A DNA stretch of 64,000 nucleotides from Desulfotignum sp. (GCA_011390335.1 JAABSO010000021.1:1-64000), one strand, 5' to 3'; counted from the stretch's first letter, positions 43,812 through 53,184 are shown. The notes: generated by a model not told the origin, from the letters alone. Program-made: numbers and translations.

Positions 43812-46800
43812 TCAAAAACAGTTCGGATCTAAGAAAACAGCATTCCTTTTCCGGCAATGGGACAACAATTGCTTGAAACAGCTGTTTTTCACCAGCAGGG
43901 ATTCCGTATCGGGGATCACGGAGAAAAAAGCCTTGCTGCCAAGGATGATCAGCTTTTTTCTGGCCCGGGTCATGGCGACGTTGAGCCGGTTGGGGCTGTT
44001 CAGGAATTCACTGGTCAGGTGATCCGGGTCCGAGGCGGTCAAGCCGAAGAAGATGACGTCCCGCTCCGCGCCCTGGACCCGTTCTACCGTGTCCACAAGG
44101 GGGAGTTGTATGCCCTTGGGAGTCAGGCCCATGTCTGAGTCCATACCTTTCCGGGTCAGGCCCGTGTCTGAGATCATCTTTCCGAGCCGTTTGAGGATTT
44201 CGTTGTTCTGGGCCCTGTGGGGGGTGATGATGGCCATCCGGTCCGGGGGAAAGCCGTGGCCGCATATCAGGCGGCAGGCCAGTACGGCCATGAGATCCGC
44301 CTCTTCATCCGATTTCTGGGAACATCCCTGGTGGTCGGTCAATACCAGGGTGACCGGTTCTTCCGGATCCAGAATCTGGTTGAACAACCGGCCGGCACCA
44401 AAGGGGTCATTGTATTCTTCCCTGACAGGCTCCAGGCACAGCCGTGCCCGGTCCACTCCCGGGGCCGGGGCAAGCACACTGCCGTACCAGATTTTGGAAG
44501 GAAACGCGCAGATTTCCCTGTTCATCCGATAGGTGGTATTCAGGGTGACCTGGTGACACGCAGGATATTGGTTCCGGATATTGGACAGAATGGAACCGCT
44601 GAACCGCACTCCGTCCTTTCCGTCCTCCCCGTTCTCTTCATCGTCGTAGGTTCCCATGACAATGGGGGGAAGCTGATTTTCATCCCCCAGGAAAAGGAAG
44701 CTTCCCCTGCTGTAAATCAGACTGAGCAGGGCCTGGGGGAGCGGCACCTGGGAGGCTTCGTCAAAGATGATCCAGTCAAGGGCCAAAGGAAATCCCTTGT
44801 CCCTGCTGTTGAAAAGCGAATAGAACCCGTACCCGGTGGCGCCCAGGATCAGCCAGGACCGGGCCGGCAGGTCACTGGCATCCTTGACATGTTCTACAGC
44901 CGAGGCAGGCCGGTCCCCGAAATTTCCGTTTTCTCCACCAGGGGCGGATGGCCTGGTTTCAGGAGATCTGTTTTCCCCCCATTTGACACACTGGCCCGGG
45001 AACATACCTGGCAAATATTGGTCAGCCAAAAGGACCACCTTTTTCAAAACCGTGTCAATGGCCTGGTGGGTCAGGGCACTCACCCCGATGCGAAGCGGCC
45101 TGCCGGCATCATGGGCCTCAAGTATCAGGGCGATGATGATCCACCCCAAAAGATGGGTTTTCCCGGTGCCTGGCGGTCCCTGGATCAGGCCGGTTTGGTA
45201 TTGAAACGGCAGCATCAGGGCCTGCTGCTGGGCAGGATTCAACCCGTGGTCATCCCGGGCCAGCCATTGTTCCACCCAGTCAAGGGATGATGCCGGCTGC
45301 TTTTGAAGGGCATCGCCTGCCAGCAGGTGCCGGACATGGCAATATCTTTCATCTGAAAACAGGGCAGTGGCGGCATGGACCATCTTTTCCCGGTTCCAGT
45401 CATCCATATCCTCTTCAAGGGAATAAAACAGCTCTTTGTGACACTGCAGCCTGCCGGACCGGGAAAGGAGCCCGACCTCTCCGGCTTCCATGTCATATTC
45501 AGCCAGGATGACGGGAAATCCCCCCTGGATATCGGCCATGCCGTGGGGCACCAGTTTGAGGAAATCCCCCTGGCGGAATTTGGCCGGAAGGGTTCGGGGC
45601 GACAGTTTAAAGATATGGAGAAACCGCCCGTCGTGATCCAGGCGGGCATGGTGAAATTTCAGGTATCCCAGGGACCGGAACCGCTGCATCCGTTCTGCCA
45701 GGGGCTGTTCCTGGAGCATCTTGATATCCGCGTCTTTCAACCGTTTTTCTTCGTGGATAAAGGTAATATAGGGCAGGACCCGTTGATCTGTCCGGTCTTT
45801 GGCCGGCCATTCCCGGATCCAGCCGCTTTCCAGGCGCAACACCGCTTTTTCAAAAATTTCTGTCATGACGGCAAGACCCTGTTTCACCTCCCGGGCAGCA
45901 GGGTCTTCGGCAGTGCTGCCGCTCTGGTGGAACAGGGTCAAAGGCGGTGTCAGGAACTGTTTGTATCCAAACACATGGCCAAGGGAGTAAAAAGAGAGCG
46001 CACCCGGCACCGGCATGGTAAAATGGCGGGTCAATACCTGTTTGAGATCTGTCCACGGCGCGGGTTGGGTCTGACAAAGAAAGTGACATGAATTTTCCGG
46101 TGCCTGCCCGGCCCACTGAATCAGTGCCCTTCGGGATTGGGAACCCAGATGGAAAATATGGGGTCCCGAGCCTGAATGGATGCTTTCCTCCCAGCGACTC
46201 GCCAATTTCCCGGCAAAGGTTTCCCACACCCGACATCGCGCATCGTCGCTCTCCATAGTCCATACCCGGGATTCAACCACCTGCCGGGTACCCGGCTCCC
46301 ACACCTGCCATCCCAGGACCCGGGGCTGTCCGGTCAACCGCTCTGTTTCCACATGGATGAAAAAAATCCTGGAAAGGTTGGCCGGAAACAAGTGGGTCTT
46401 TTTTTCGTGAAGACGGATGCGGTTGGTTAAAAAGGCATGGCACCATCCTGCCAGTTTCTCCCGCTGTCCCGGGGAAAGGCGGGGTTTCATGGCCAAAGGA
46501 CCTTCCTCACCGCCATCAGCCATGTTTTCCAATACCCTGGCGGTCTTTTCCAGGGTGGTGCAGCCCAGGCCCCGCAACGCCATCAGTTCTCCCCGGGTCA
46601 GTGCGGGCAAAAACTGGATCTCTTCATAGGCAAGGGCCCCGGCGTAGCAGCCGGCAAACCCGGAACAGGCAGTGCAGCGATTTTGAAGCCGGTGGTCTGC
46701 ATGGGCCGGCTGGTCTGCCAGGATCCGGCCCAGGGTGTGACACAGACTGGAAAATGCGGCCAGGAAAGGGGTTAAATCAAACTTGTGGATCTCCCCGGCT

Positions 46801-49715
46801 GTCAGGGATCGGTCCCCGGGCTGTGGTGAGACGATGAATCCGCAGTGCGAGACCCGGGCAGGAATCTTGTGTTCTGTTATCATTTTTTCCAGAACCAGCG
46901 CATAAAACGCCACCTGCCATTTCTGATGATACCGGGGATCGGGACTGCGCTTAATGTCGCCAACCTCGATCACCACCGGGTACCGGCCCCTGACTGTGCC
47001 GGATCCGTCATCCACCGGTTCCAGTGCCAGCCTCAAAAGATCCGGGATCCCCACAGCATCCATGTCAGGAAATTGCGGCACCAGCAGGCCCGTTTTAAGA
47101 CCGCATTGGGAGATCCACACCCGCCGGGCGGATGGCCCGTTTCCGGCAATGAGCTGTGTCACTGTTTCTTCCAGCAGTCTCAGGCCCGCTTTCCAAAGAG
47201 GTTCACCCGGCCCTTCCGGCGCCGGGCTGACCAGAATTTCCCCCTGTTCCTCAAGGAATGCCAGCATGGCCTGTTCGTGGCAGAGACCCTGGTCTCGGGC
47301 AAGGTCCATGAGGCCGTCCTGATCCTGAACCAGGTGGTCCAGGCCCAGGTATTTCAGGCAGAACCTTCGGCCGCACTGGCCAAAATAAAAATAATCGCTG
47401 ACCATGGTGGCGGTCAGAGAACGGCCCGGATCAAAACAGGGACGTTGCCACCGGGAAGATGAAAAAGGGAACGCCTCCGATGCCGGCACCTTTTGTTTTT
47501 CTCTGTTCAGCAGGGAAATACCGGCATCCATCTCCCAGGTTGCGGATTCTTCGGCCTTTTCCACAGCAGGGTGTGGTCCGGCAAAGGCCGCCATATCGCC
47601 GGAAACCATATCCGAGCTGGATGCAAGATACCGGGCAAAAGCCTCCGCCACCCGCCGGTCAAAGAAAAAATCAGCGATCTCTTCCACCATCAGGGCTTTG
47701 GGCAGTGTTTTCCAGAAAATGCTCAGGGGAACCAGGCCCCGGACCACCTTGAAATGGGATGCGACCCAGGCATGGAAGGCATTTTTTTCAACGGGCAGGT
47801 TCAGTGTTTCGAACCGGATCCACCGGCAACATTCCACCCCGGTCTCACTGGAGGTGATCTCCAGGTCTTCATCCTGGAAATGGTCCCGGATGGCCCATTC
47901 CAGCACCAGGTTGCCGGCAGCGCCCAAAAAGGTGCAAAAACAGAACCGTGCCTTTCTGCCCGGGACAACTTCGATGCCGTTGGCCAGCTTCACCGGTTTT
48001 GCATGGTACGCCTGTTCATGACGGATCAATTGTCCGGTCCGGGTCATCAGGCCGCTGTCATCCGGCATGGCACAGGAGTTGAGGATCCGCTTCATGGCCC
48101 GGGCCATTTCATATGATACACGGGGGCCCAGACCCGACCAGACCAGGTCCTTTTCTCCTTTTCCGGCCCAGGGACGTGCCACCACTTTCCCGGGATCCCC
48201 TTCCGCCTGGATTTTCAGAATCTCAAGGCGCCGGCCCGAAAGATGGACCCGGTCTCCCACATCCATCTGGGAGACAATGGACTGGGGGATATCTGCCACC
48301 GTTTCCCCGGAGACCTCCAGGAGGTACTCTTTTTCCGTCTCGGGAAAATTTCCCCAGATCTTATAGGCCAGAAAATGGTCCCGGTACTGCCAGCCCCCCC
48401 GCACCAGTCCGGGGCGGGGGCAGGGGCGAATCCATCCTTTTTTTTCAAGAGATGTGAAAATGGTGGACAGCAGTCTTTTTTTGTCCGGGAAAAGAGATTG
48501 CATTGCATCAAGGGAGATCTCTTTTTTTTCATACAGACAGGAGATCACCTGCTGGCTGAGGACACTTGGCAGTTCCTTGGGAACCGGTGCCTCGATCCTG
48601 CCTTTTCGTCCCAGTTCCAGCAGAGCAAGGAAGCGGACCACCTGGGTGCCGGCGGATTCTCCGGAACAGATCCCCCAGAAATTGATGGCACCTTCCCGGC
48701 GGTTGGCCCGGCCGATGCGCTGAAGAAAGGAAGATACAGACCCAGGGGGTTCAAACAACAGAACCGCGTCCACATCCCCCACATCGATCCCCAGTTCCAG
48801 GGTGCTGGTGGCAATGCACAGGGCATGGGGATTTTTCCGGAACCGGTCCTCGGCCTTTTTGCGTTCCCGGGGCTTGAGGTTGGAGTAATGGAGTTCGGTG
48901 ACATCCCGGAACACCCCAAAGCGGCCAAGGATACCCGAAAGCCGGTCGCATGCAGACCGGCTGTTGCAGAAGATGAGGATTTTTTTGTAGTTCCAGGCAT
49001 GGTACAGGTCGTTGAGCAGGACGGTCATCTCGGCATCGCCGTTTTTGAGATGAATCAGGCGGGCGGAAATCTTGCGATCCGTGTTGACGGCGATGGATGT
49101 TGCCCCGGGCCTGAAATCGAAAAAATCCATCACACCCCTGACCCGGGCAATGGTGGCGGACATGGCGATCTTCTGGACCGGTGTCCGGGTTCTTTTGGAC
49201 AGGCGGGTGAACAGACAGGCCAGGTGCCGCCCCCTGTACTGGTGGACCAGGGGGTGGACTTCGTCGATGATCACGGTGCCCACCCGGGACAAAAACCTTT
49301 TCAGGCCTTTATTGGCGCTTCCCAGCATCACATCCAGAGATTCCGGGGTGGTGAACATGATATCCGGCCGTTTTTTCCCGGCCCGTTTCAGATCTCCGGT
49401 GCGGATGGCAAGGGTGAGCCCCAGGCGCTCGGTGATCATGGGTTCAAACCGCCGCACAAGGTCTTTTGCCAGGGCACGGGTGGGAATGATGTACAAAACT
49501 CCGTGGACCCTGCCCGAAGCGATCACCCGTTCCAGGCAGGGGGCCAGCACAGCTTCGCTTTTCCCGGAGCCTGTAGCGGCCTGGAGAATCAGGTCTTTGC
49601 CCGCCAGGATGGGCTGGATGACCTGCACCTGGACAGAGTGCAGAAAGGTGAATGATCCGTAAAATGGCCGGAAGGTGTTGGGCAGCAGTAACAGGGGATC
49701 GGGAGCTTGGGCCAT
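43812..49715 (-). CDS. Giant helicase-nuclease-helicase fusion (Lhr-like SF2, Fe-S PD-(D/E)XK nuclease, DNA2-like SF1)
   Basis: The 1967-residue protein contains three enzymes. (1) Residues 20-540 are a DEAD/H helicase like Lhr: Walker A ATGSGKS 47-53, DEVH 151-154, SAT 186-188, QRIGRANR 332-339. (2) Residues 765-1025 are a Cas4/AddB/Dna2-type nuclease: Cys781 and Cys786 before, Cys1014, Cys1017 and Cys1023 after, with PD at 891-892, DIK at 920-922 and QxxxY at 934-938. (3) A linker with a helix-hairpin-helix-like and RNase-H-like region is followed by a UPF1/DNA2 SF1 helicase: GPPGTGKT 1513-1520, DEAS 1652-1655, GDENQLPP 1677-1684, TTYR 1727-1730, NVAMTRARKKL 1912-1922. All key residues are present. 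Last gene of a four-gene operon, five bases after the ATPase gene. Confidence 0.88.
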   Translation of the reverse strand: MAQAPDPLLLLPNTFRPFYGSFTFLHSVQVQVIQPILAGKDLILQAATGSGKSEAVLAPCLERVIASGRVHGVLYIIPTRALAKDLVRRFEPMITERLGLTLAIRTGDLKRAGKKRPDIMFTTPESLDVMLGSANKGLKRFLSRVGTVIIDEVHPLVHQYRGRHLACLFTRLSKRTRTPVQKIAMSATIARVRGVMDFFDFRPGATSIAVNTDRKISARLIHLKNGDAEMTVLLNDLYHAWNYKKILIFCNSRSACDRLSGILGRFGVFRDVTELHYSNLKPRERKKAEDRFRKNPHALCIATSTLELGIDVGDVDAVLLFEPPGSVSSFLQRIGRANRREGAINFWGICSGESAGTQVVRFLALLELGRKGRIEAPVPKELPSVLSQQVISCLYEKKEISLDAMQSLFPDKKRLLSTIFTSLEKKGWIRPCPRPGLVRGGWQYRDHFLAYKIWGNFPETEKEYLLEVSGETVADIPQSIVSQMDVGDRVHLSGRRLEILKIQAEGDPGKVVARPWAGKGEKDLVWSGLGPRVSYEMARAMKRILNSCAMPDDSGLMTRTGQLIRHEQAYHAKPVKLANGIEVVPGRKARFCFCTFLGAAGNLVLEWAIRDHFQDEDLEITSSETGVECCRWIRFETLNLPVEKNAFHAWVASHFKVVRGLVPLSIFWKTLPKALMVEEIADFFFDRRVAEAFARYLASSSDMVSGDMAAFAGPHPAVEKAEESATWEMDAGISLLNREKQKVPASEAFPFSSSRWQRPCFDPGRSLTATMVSDYFYFGQCGRRFCLKYLGLDHLVQDQDGLMDLARDQGLCHEQAMLAFLEEQGEILVSPAPEGPGEPLWKAGLRLLEETVTQLIAGNGPSARRVWISQCGLKTGLLVPQFPDMDAVGIPDLLRLALEPVDDGSGTVRGRYPVVIEVGDIKRSPDPRYHQKWQVAFYALVLEKMITEHKIPARVSHCGFIVSPQPGDRSLTAGEIHKFDLTPFLAAFSSLCHTLGRILADQPAHADHRLQNRCTACSGFAGCYAGALAYEEIQFLPALTRGELMALRGLGCTTLEKTARVLENMADGGEEGPLAMKPRLSPGQREKLAGWCHAFLTNRIRLHEKKTHLFPANLSRIFFIHVETERLTGQPRVLGWQVWEPGTRQVVESRVWTMESDDARCRVWETFAGKLASRWEESIHSGSGPHIFHLGSQSRRALIQWAGQAPENSCHFLCQTQPAPWTDLKQVLTRHFTMPVPGALSFYSLGHVFGYKQFLTPPLTLFHQSGSTAEDPAAREVKQGLAVMTEIFEKAVLRLESGWIREWPAKDRTDQRVLPYITFIHEEKRLKDADIKMLQEQPLAERMQRFRSLGYLKFHHARLDHDGRFLHIFKLSPRTLPAKFRQGDFLKLVPHGMADIQGGFPVILAEYDMEAGEVGLLSRSGRLQCHKELFYSLEEDMDDWNREKMVHAATALFSDERYCHVRHLLAGDALQKQPASSLDWVEQWLARDDHGLNPAQQQALMLPFQYQTGLIQGPPGTGKTHLLGWIIIALILEAHDAGRPLRIGVSALTHQAIDTVLKKVVLLADQYLPGMFPGQCVKWGENRSPETRPSAPGGENGNFGDRPASAVEHVKDASDLPARSWLILGATGYGFYSLFNSRDKGFPLALDWIIFDEASQVPLPQALLSLIYSRGSFLFLGDENQLPPIVMGTYDDEENGEDGKDGVRFSGSILSNIRNQYPACHQVTLNTTYRMNREICAFPSKIWYGSVLAPAPGVDRARLCLEPVREEYNDPFGAGRLFNQILDPEEPVTLVLTDHQGCSQKSDEEADLMAVLACRLICGHGFPPDRMAIITPHRAQNNEILKRLGKMISDTGLTRKGMDSDMGLTPKGIQLPLVDTVERVQGAERDVIFFGLTASDPDHLTSEFLNSPNRLNVAMTRARKKLIILGSKAFFSVIPDTESLLVKNSCFKQLLSHCRKRNAVFLDPNCF

Positions 49716-49720
49716 GGGAA

Positions 49721-50980
49721 TCAGCAGGATTGTTTCTGCTGTTCCAGATCCAGCTGGTTGACCAGAAGCCGCAGTTTCATGCGGGATTCAGCCCGGCCGT
49801 GCCTGGACAGGACCCGGGCTGCTTCCTTTTCCAGGACAGCACTTTCCGGCTCCCACCCATACGCCTTGCCGTGGAGAATCAGAAGCTTGCGGATCAGAAC
49901 CTGCCAGTCCCGGGCCGAAAGATCCTGGAGCAGGTGGATATTGAGGTCTTCCTTCCAGGCCCTGTGGTAATTGCGCGTAAAGCAGGGGATCTGTTCCGGC
50001 GCTGTGTGGCTATTTTTTTGTCCCCTGGCCGCCCGGGTCCGGTCATAGGGTTCGTCCGCAACCAGGGTGAAAAAATCATGGGTAAAGGCAAACACCGGGA
50101 AAAAGCCGGGGCTGCAGGTATCCGGGCTGAAGATATCATGGAGGAGTTCATAACTCTTGCTGCGGCTGGTGATGCGGGTCTGTCCGATGGATTCCCCCTC
50201 GTCGAACAGAAGCATCCACCCTTTGAATCCCAAGGTTCTGAACAACCGTGCCAACCCCTTGATGGCGGCCAGGTATTGTCCGGGATCCTTGCAGACCAGA
50301 GAATGATCCTTGTAAAAAGGTACCTTGCGATAATGGAAGACCGCCTGCAAACGAAAAGCCGGGATATCCTTACCCAAGAGGGCGTTTTTCAGGATCCATG
50401 GAAATTCCCGGGGCTTGAACCGAACGTGTTTTTTCAGTTTTCGTTTATCAGGGGCAAGGTCCATGTTGGGGGATGCCATGGCTGCCAGGATGCACCTGAA
50501 CCGGTGGGGCATGTTGGCAGGGATCATATCCAGGATGGTTCTGTCCCGATTTTCACGCCGGTTCATCCACGTTTGGGCCGCTTGCTGCCAGATCTCTGTA
50601 AAGCTGTTTTCCCCGTTCGGAAATGTCATGGCCCCCATCAGGGCCCGGTAAACCGTTTTGAAATCATGGAACGGGACCTGCCTTGGGTCGAGGTTAATAT
50701 AGCTGACAACGAAATTTTCAGCCAGAGCCCGCTGTTTCAGGTAGGTGAGGCTGTGGGATTTTCCCTGGCCATAGGCCCCGCAGATGCACAGATGACAGGG
50801 CCGGCCTGTTTCAAGTCTTGCGACCCCCTGGTCAAAGAGCTGGTTCAGTTTTTCTTCCCCCGAAGTGAGCCATTGTACCCCCAGGGGGTCGAACAGGCCG
50901 TCCCTGATGCGCTCCACCGCCCTTCTGAGAAAAAAATTATCCATACCGTTGACCCGGATTTTAAAAAATTGGTCATCCAT
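49721..50980 (-). CDS. BrxD/DUF2791-like P-loop ATPase, second copy
   Basis: This 419-residue ATPase has Walker A GAYGQGKS (68-75) and Walker B LLFDEGE (257-263). It shares with the preceding gene the block after Walker A (FVVSYINLDPRQVPFHDFKTVYRAL against FAVSF...DVPIHKFETVYQAI), so the two are paralogues. The domain resembles BREX BrxD/BrxC-type ATP-binding proteins (DUF2791), which couple DNA processing to ATP binding. ATG 50980 follows AGGAACC; the upstream ATPase gene ends 15 bases before. It probably forms hetero-oligomers with its neighbour and loads or regulates the helicase fusion. This partnership is inferred only from the operon. Confidence 0.75.
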   Translation of the reverse strand: MDDQFFKIRVNGMDNFFLRRAVERIRDGLFDPLGVQWLTSGEEKLNQLFDQGVARLETGRPCHLCICGAYGQGKSHSLTYLKQRALAENFVVSYINLDPRQVPFHDFKTVYRALMGAMTFPNGENSFTEIWQQAAQTWMNRRENRDRTILDMIPANMPHRFRCILAAMASPNMDLAPDKRKLKKHVRFKPREFPWILKNALLGKDIPAFRLQAVFHYRKVPFYKDHSLVCKDPGQYLAAIKGLARLFRTLGFKGWMLLFDEGESIGQTRITSRSKSYELLHDIFSPDTCSPGFFPVFAFTHDFFTLVADEPYDRTRAARGQKNSHTAPEQIPCFTRNYHRAWKEDLNIHLLQDLSARDWQVLIRKLLILHGKAYGWEPESAVLEKEAARVLSRHGRAESRMKLRLLVNQLDLEQQKQSC

Positions 50981-50995
50981 CTTGTGGTTCCTGTC

Positions 50996-52297
50996 CTAAT
51001 CGTCCCAGGTCGGCTGCATCTGTTTCATCTTTTCTGCTTCCATCTCCTGCTGGGTTTCCACCATCTGGCGCGCCATGTCCATATCCCGGGGTGACGTCCC
51101 CTGCTCTGCCAGGTCAAGAATAGTGATCAACTGCTTGATAAAGAGACGGACCTCGCTGATCACCCCCATCCGTTTCTGGCTGGTGCAGATCTGTTCCATG
51201 ACACTGTCTGTCACCATGTCATCGGGATTCCACCGGTAGGAGATGCCGTGGAGGGTCCTCAAGACCCGGCCCAGCTCCAGCAGCTCTTCGGTTTGCAGCG
51301 GGGTCTGGTGAAGGTCCACCAGCACGCCCCGGTAGTTGAGGCTTTTTGCGTCGCCGATGGACCGAACCCGGCTCCAGAGGGCATCGTAGGATTTAAACCC
51401 CTTTTCCGACACCAGCACGTCCGGGATGATGGAAAAAAAGAGGTGAAGAAACCGGGCGGTCTCACTGTTGTCGATGAAAAGCCGCACATTTTCATAGGCA
51501 GCATTTCGGATGGATGTACTCATAGCCACCACCGTCTCCATCTCATCCATGAGCAGGATCAGGCCCTGGTGGCCGGTATGGCGCAAAAACAGAATCAAAG
51601 AATTTATGAACTGCCGGGCGTTGGTTTTGTTCAGGAACTCGTAGATCTGGAAAGGCTTGAGTTCCCGCTTGGTGACTTTTCCCCCTTCAAACCAGTGCAT
51701 CAGAATTTCATTGTCCGCATCCCGGCGTGCTTTGTCCTCCCCCTCTGCCAGGGGCGCAAACCGGTTGTTAACCAGGGCGGCCAGGGCATTGGCGAAACTT
51801 ATGTCCATTCCCGGCATCTCTTTGAACTGTCCGGCAAGGGCCTGGTATGGTTGCCCGGCATCCGGCGCCTGTCCTTGGCCCGGCTCCTTTTCCATTTTTT
51901 CAAGCCATGAATCCAGCAGGGCCCGGATCCCTGTGCCGGTGAAATTTCCCTGGAGCTGCCGGACAATGGCCTGGTAAACGGTCTCGAATTTATGGATGGG
52001 CACATCCCGCGTCAGGACCACAAAGGAGACGGCAAATCCCTTTTCCAGGGCCAGGTGGCGGACCACGGACATGAAATGGGTCTTTCCGTCCCCGTAATCC
52101 CCGCTGATGAACCGCACCTTGGCCCCGCCCTGTGCGATGTAATTGTCCAGATCATCTTCAATATAGGAGAGCCACTTCTGCCTTCCTACGGTAAATACCG
52201 GGACATATTCCACAGGGACGCTACCCTTGCGCAATTCTTCAATGATGGACCTGGCCTGGTAAGGCTTCAGTGCTTCAAGTGCTTCCAAAGATATCAT
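50996..52297 (-). CDS. BrxD/DUF2791-like P-loop ATPase, first copy
   Basis: This 433-residue ATPase begins ISLEALEALKPYQARSIIEEL and has RFISGDYGDGKTHFMSVV with Walker A at 66-73, then Walker B ILLMDEME (247-254). The start resembles the family pattern (ARRIIEALRSG). This is the closer of the two copies to the BREX ATP-binding (DUF2791) family. The C-terminal tail is Met/Gln/Glu rich (MARQMVETQQEMEAEKMKQM). ATG 52297 lies five bases after the stop of the 280-aa gene. It lacks any other recognisable catalytic domain. Confidence 0.82.
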   Translation of the reverse strand: MISLEALEALKPYQARSIIEELRKGSVPVEYVPVFTVGRQKWLSYIEDDLDNYIAQGGAKVRFISGDYGDGKTHFMSVVRHLALEKGFAVSFVVLTRDVPIHKFETVYQAIVRQLQGNFTGTGIRALLDSWLEKMEKEPGQGQAPDAGQPYQALAGQFKEMPGMDISFANALAALVNNRFAPLAEGEDKARRDADNEILMHWFEGGKVTKRELKPFQIYEFLNKTNARQFINSLILFLRHTGHQGLILLMDEMETVVAMSTSIRNAAYENVRLFIDNSETARFLHLFFSIIPDVLVSEKGFKSYDALWSRVRSIGDAKSLNYRGVLVDLHQTPLQTEELLELGRVLRTLHGISYRWNPDDMVTDSVMEQICTSQKRMGVISEVRLFIKQLITILDLAEQGTSPRDMDMARQMVETQQEMEAEKMKQMQPTWDD

Positions 52298-52302
52298 GGC
52301 AA

Positions 52303-53145
52303 TTATTCCCGGGTCTCATGAAAGGAGATGGCGGTTATCTGGCGCAGCTCTCCTTCGGGGTCCAGAAGCCACAGGGCCTTGTTCCGTCCAGGCGTGAGCT
52401 GAAGCTCATATCCGTCTGACGTGCCGCCGGTATCTGACTCAAAATAGCGCCACAGGTCCACGGAGAACTGGTCCTGGCTGTAGCCTCTGAATTTGCCTTT
52501 GTCCATGTTCTGGAAAAACGATTTTGGCTGAAGGGAAATCACATATGCCAGATAAAAGGTCTGCATGGGAACAGGCCGTCCAGCAGGCAGATTCTCCTGT
52601 GCCAGGATCTCCAGGTAGACCTTGCACAAAGCGTCGATGAACTGCAAAGGATCGTAAGGTTTGTCGTACAACTGCTTTTTCAACCGGAGCACCGCTGTCA
52701 GTATCCGCCGGGGATCGATGGATTTGAGCACTTTTTTGTTGATCATCGTGGTGCGGCTGCTGAAATCGATCTCCCCGTCAATGCCTTTTAAAACGGTAAA
52801 CCTTGGAAAATCCATCTCAATTGGCAGCTCTGCTTCCCGGCACTTTTGGGTCAGGTCCTCTATCAGGTCCATCCGGTATTGTTCCACCTTTTCATGGGCA
52901 TAGCCCCCCAGCGACTCAAAAACAGGGCCACAGGATGCCAGGGTCTCATCCTGGACGATATCCTCTGCCGGTTTGCTTCTCAGCAGTTCATCCAGGCGGA
53001 GGAAATCATCCCTTCCCGCACACCGGATGCACAACTGGATAAAATCGGCTTTTTTCTGTTTCTGGTTCAGGTCCCTTTGAAAGGGCTGGACAATCTGTTT
53101 CAGGTCTTCTTGAATATCTTCAAGAAATTCGTTCGGTTCCGGCAT
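52303..53145 (-). CDS. Unrecognised 280-residue protein, first gene of the helicase/ATPase operon
   Basis: I do not recognise this protein. It is soluble and charged. The N-terminal 100 residues look alpha-helical (FLEDIQEDLKQIV, IQLCIRCAGRDDFLRLDELL). The middle has a distinctive block (FTVLKGIDGEIDFSSRTTMINKKVLKSIDP) and then long helices (RRILTAVLRLKKQLYDK, LQFIDALCKVYLEIL). The C-terminus is beta-rich (YELQLTPGRNKALWLLDP). There is no P-loop, zinc or nuclease motif and no clear TerB signature, although TerB proteins occupy this position in Shango-type operons. AGGGGA before ATG 53145 supports the start. Its position suggests a sensor, adaptor or DNA-binding subunit. Confidence 0.7.
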   Translation of the reverse strand: MPEPNEFLEDIQEDLKQIVQPFQRDLNQKQKKADFIQLCIRCAGRDDFLRLDELLRSKPAEDIVQDETLASCGPVFESLGGYAHEKVEQYRMDLIEDLTQKCREAELPIEMDFPRFTVLKGIDGEIDFSSRTTMINKKVLKSIDPRRILTAVLRLKKQLYDKPYDPLQFIDALCKVYLEILAQENLPAGRPVPMQTFYLAYVISLQPKSFFQNMDKGKFRGYSQDQFSVDLWRYFESDTGGTSDGYELQLTPGRNKALWLLDPEGELRQITAISFHETRE

Positions 53146-53184
53146 CTGATTCCCCTTTGCAATTTCAAATTTTCGATCAAACCT

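Noticed and set aside
48243..49655. Long open frame of 470 codons on the plus strand antisense to the helicase gene
   Set aside because: It is the mirror of a GC-rich coding frame, with His/Gly/Pro-rich low-quality sequence, no ribosome site and no recognisable domain.
43812..53145. Operon considered as a standard BREX or DISARM locus
   Set aside because: Only the BrxD-like ATPase and a helicase are shared. No methylase, BrxC, BrxZ/PglZ phosphatase, DrmB or phospholipase gene is present in the window.
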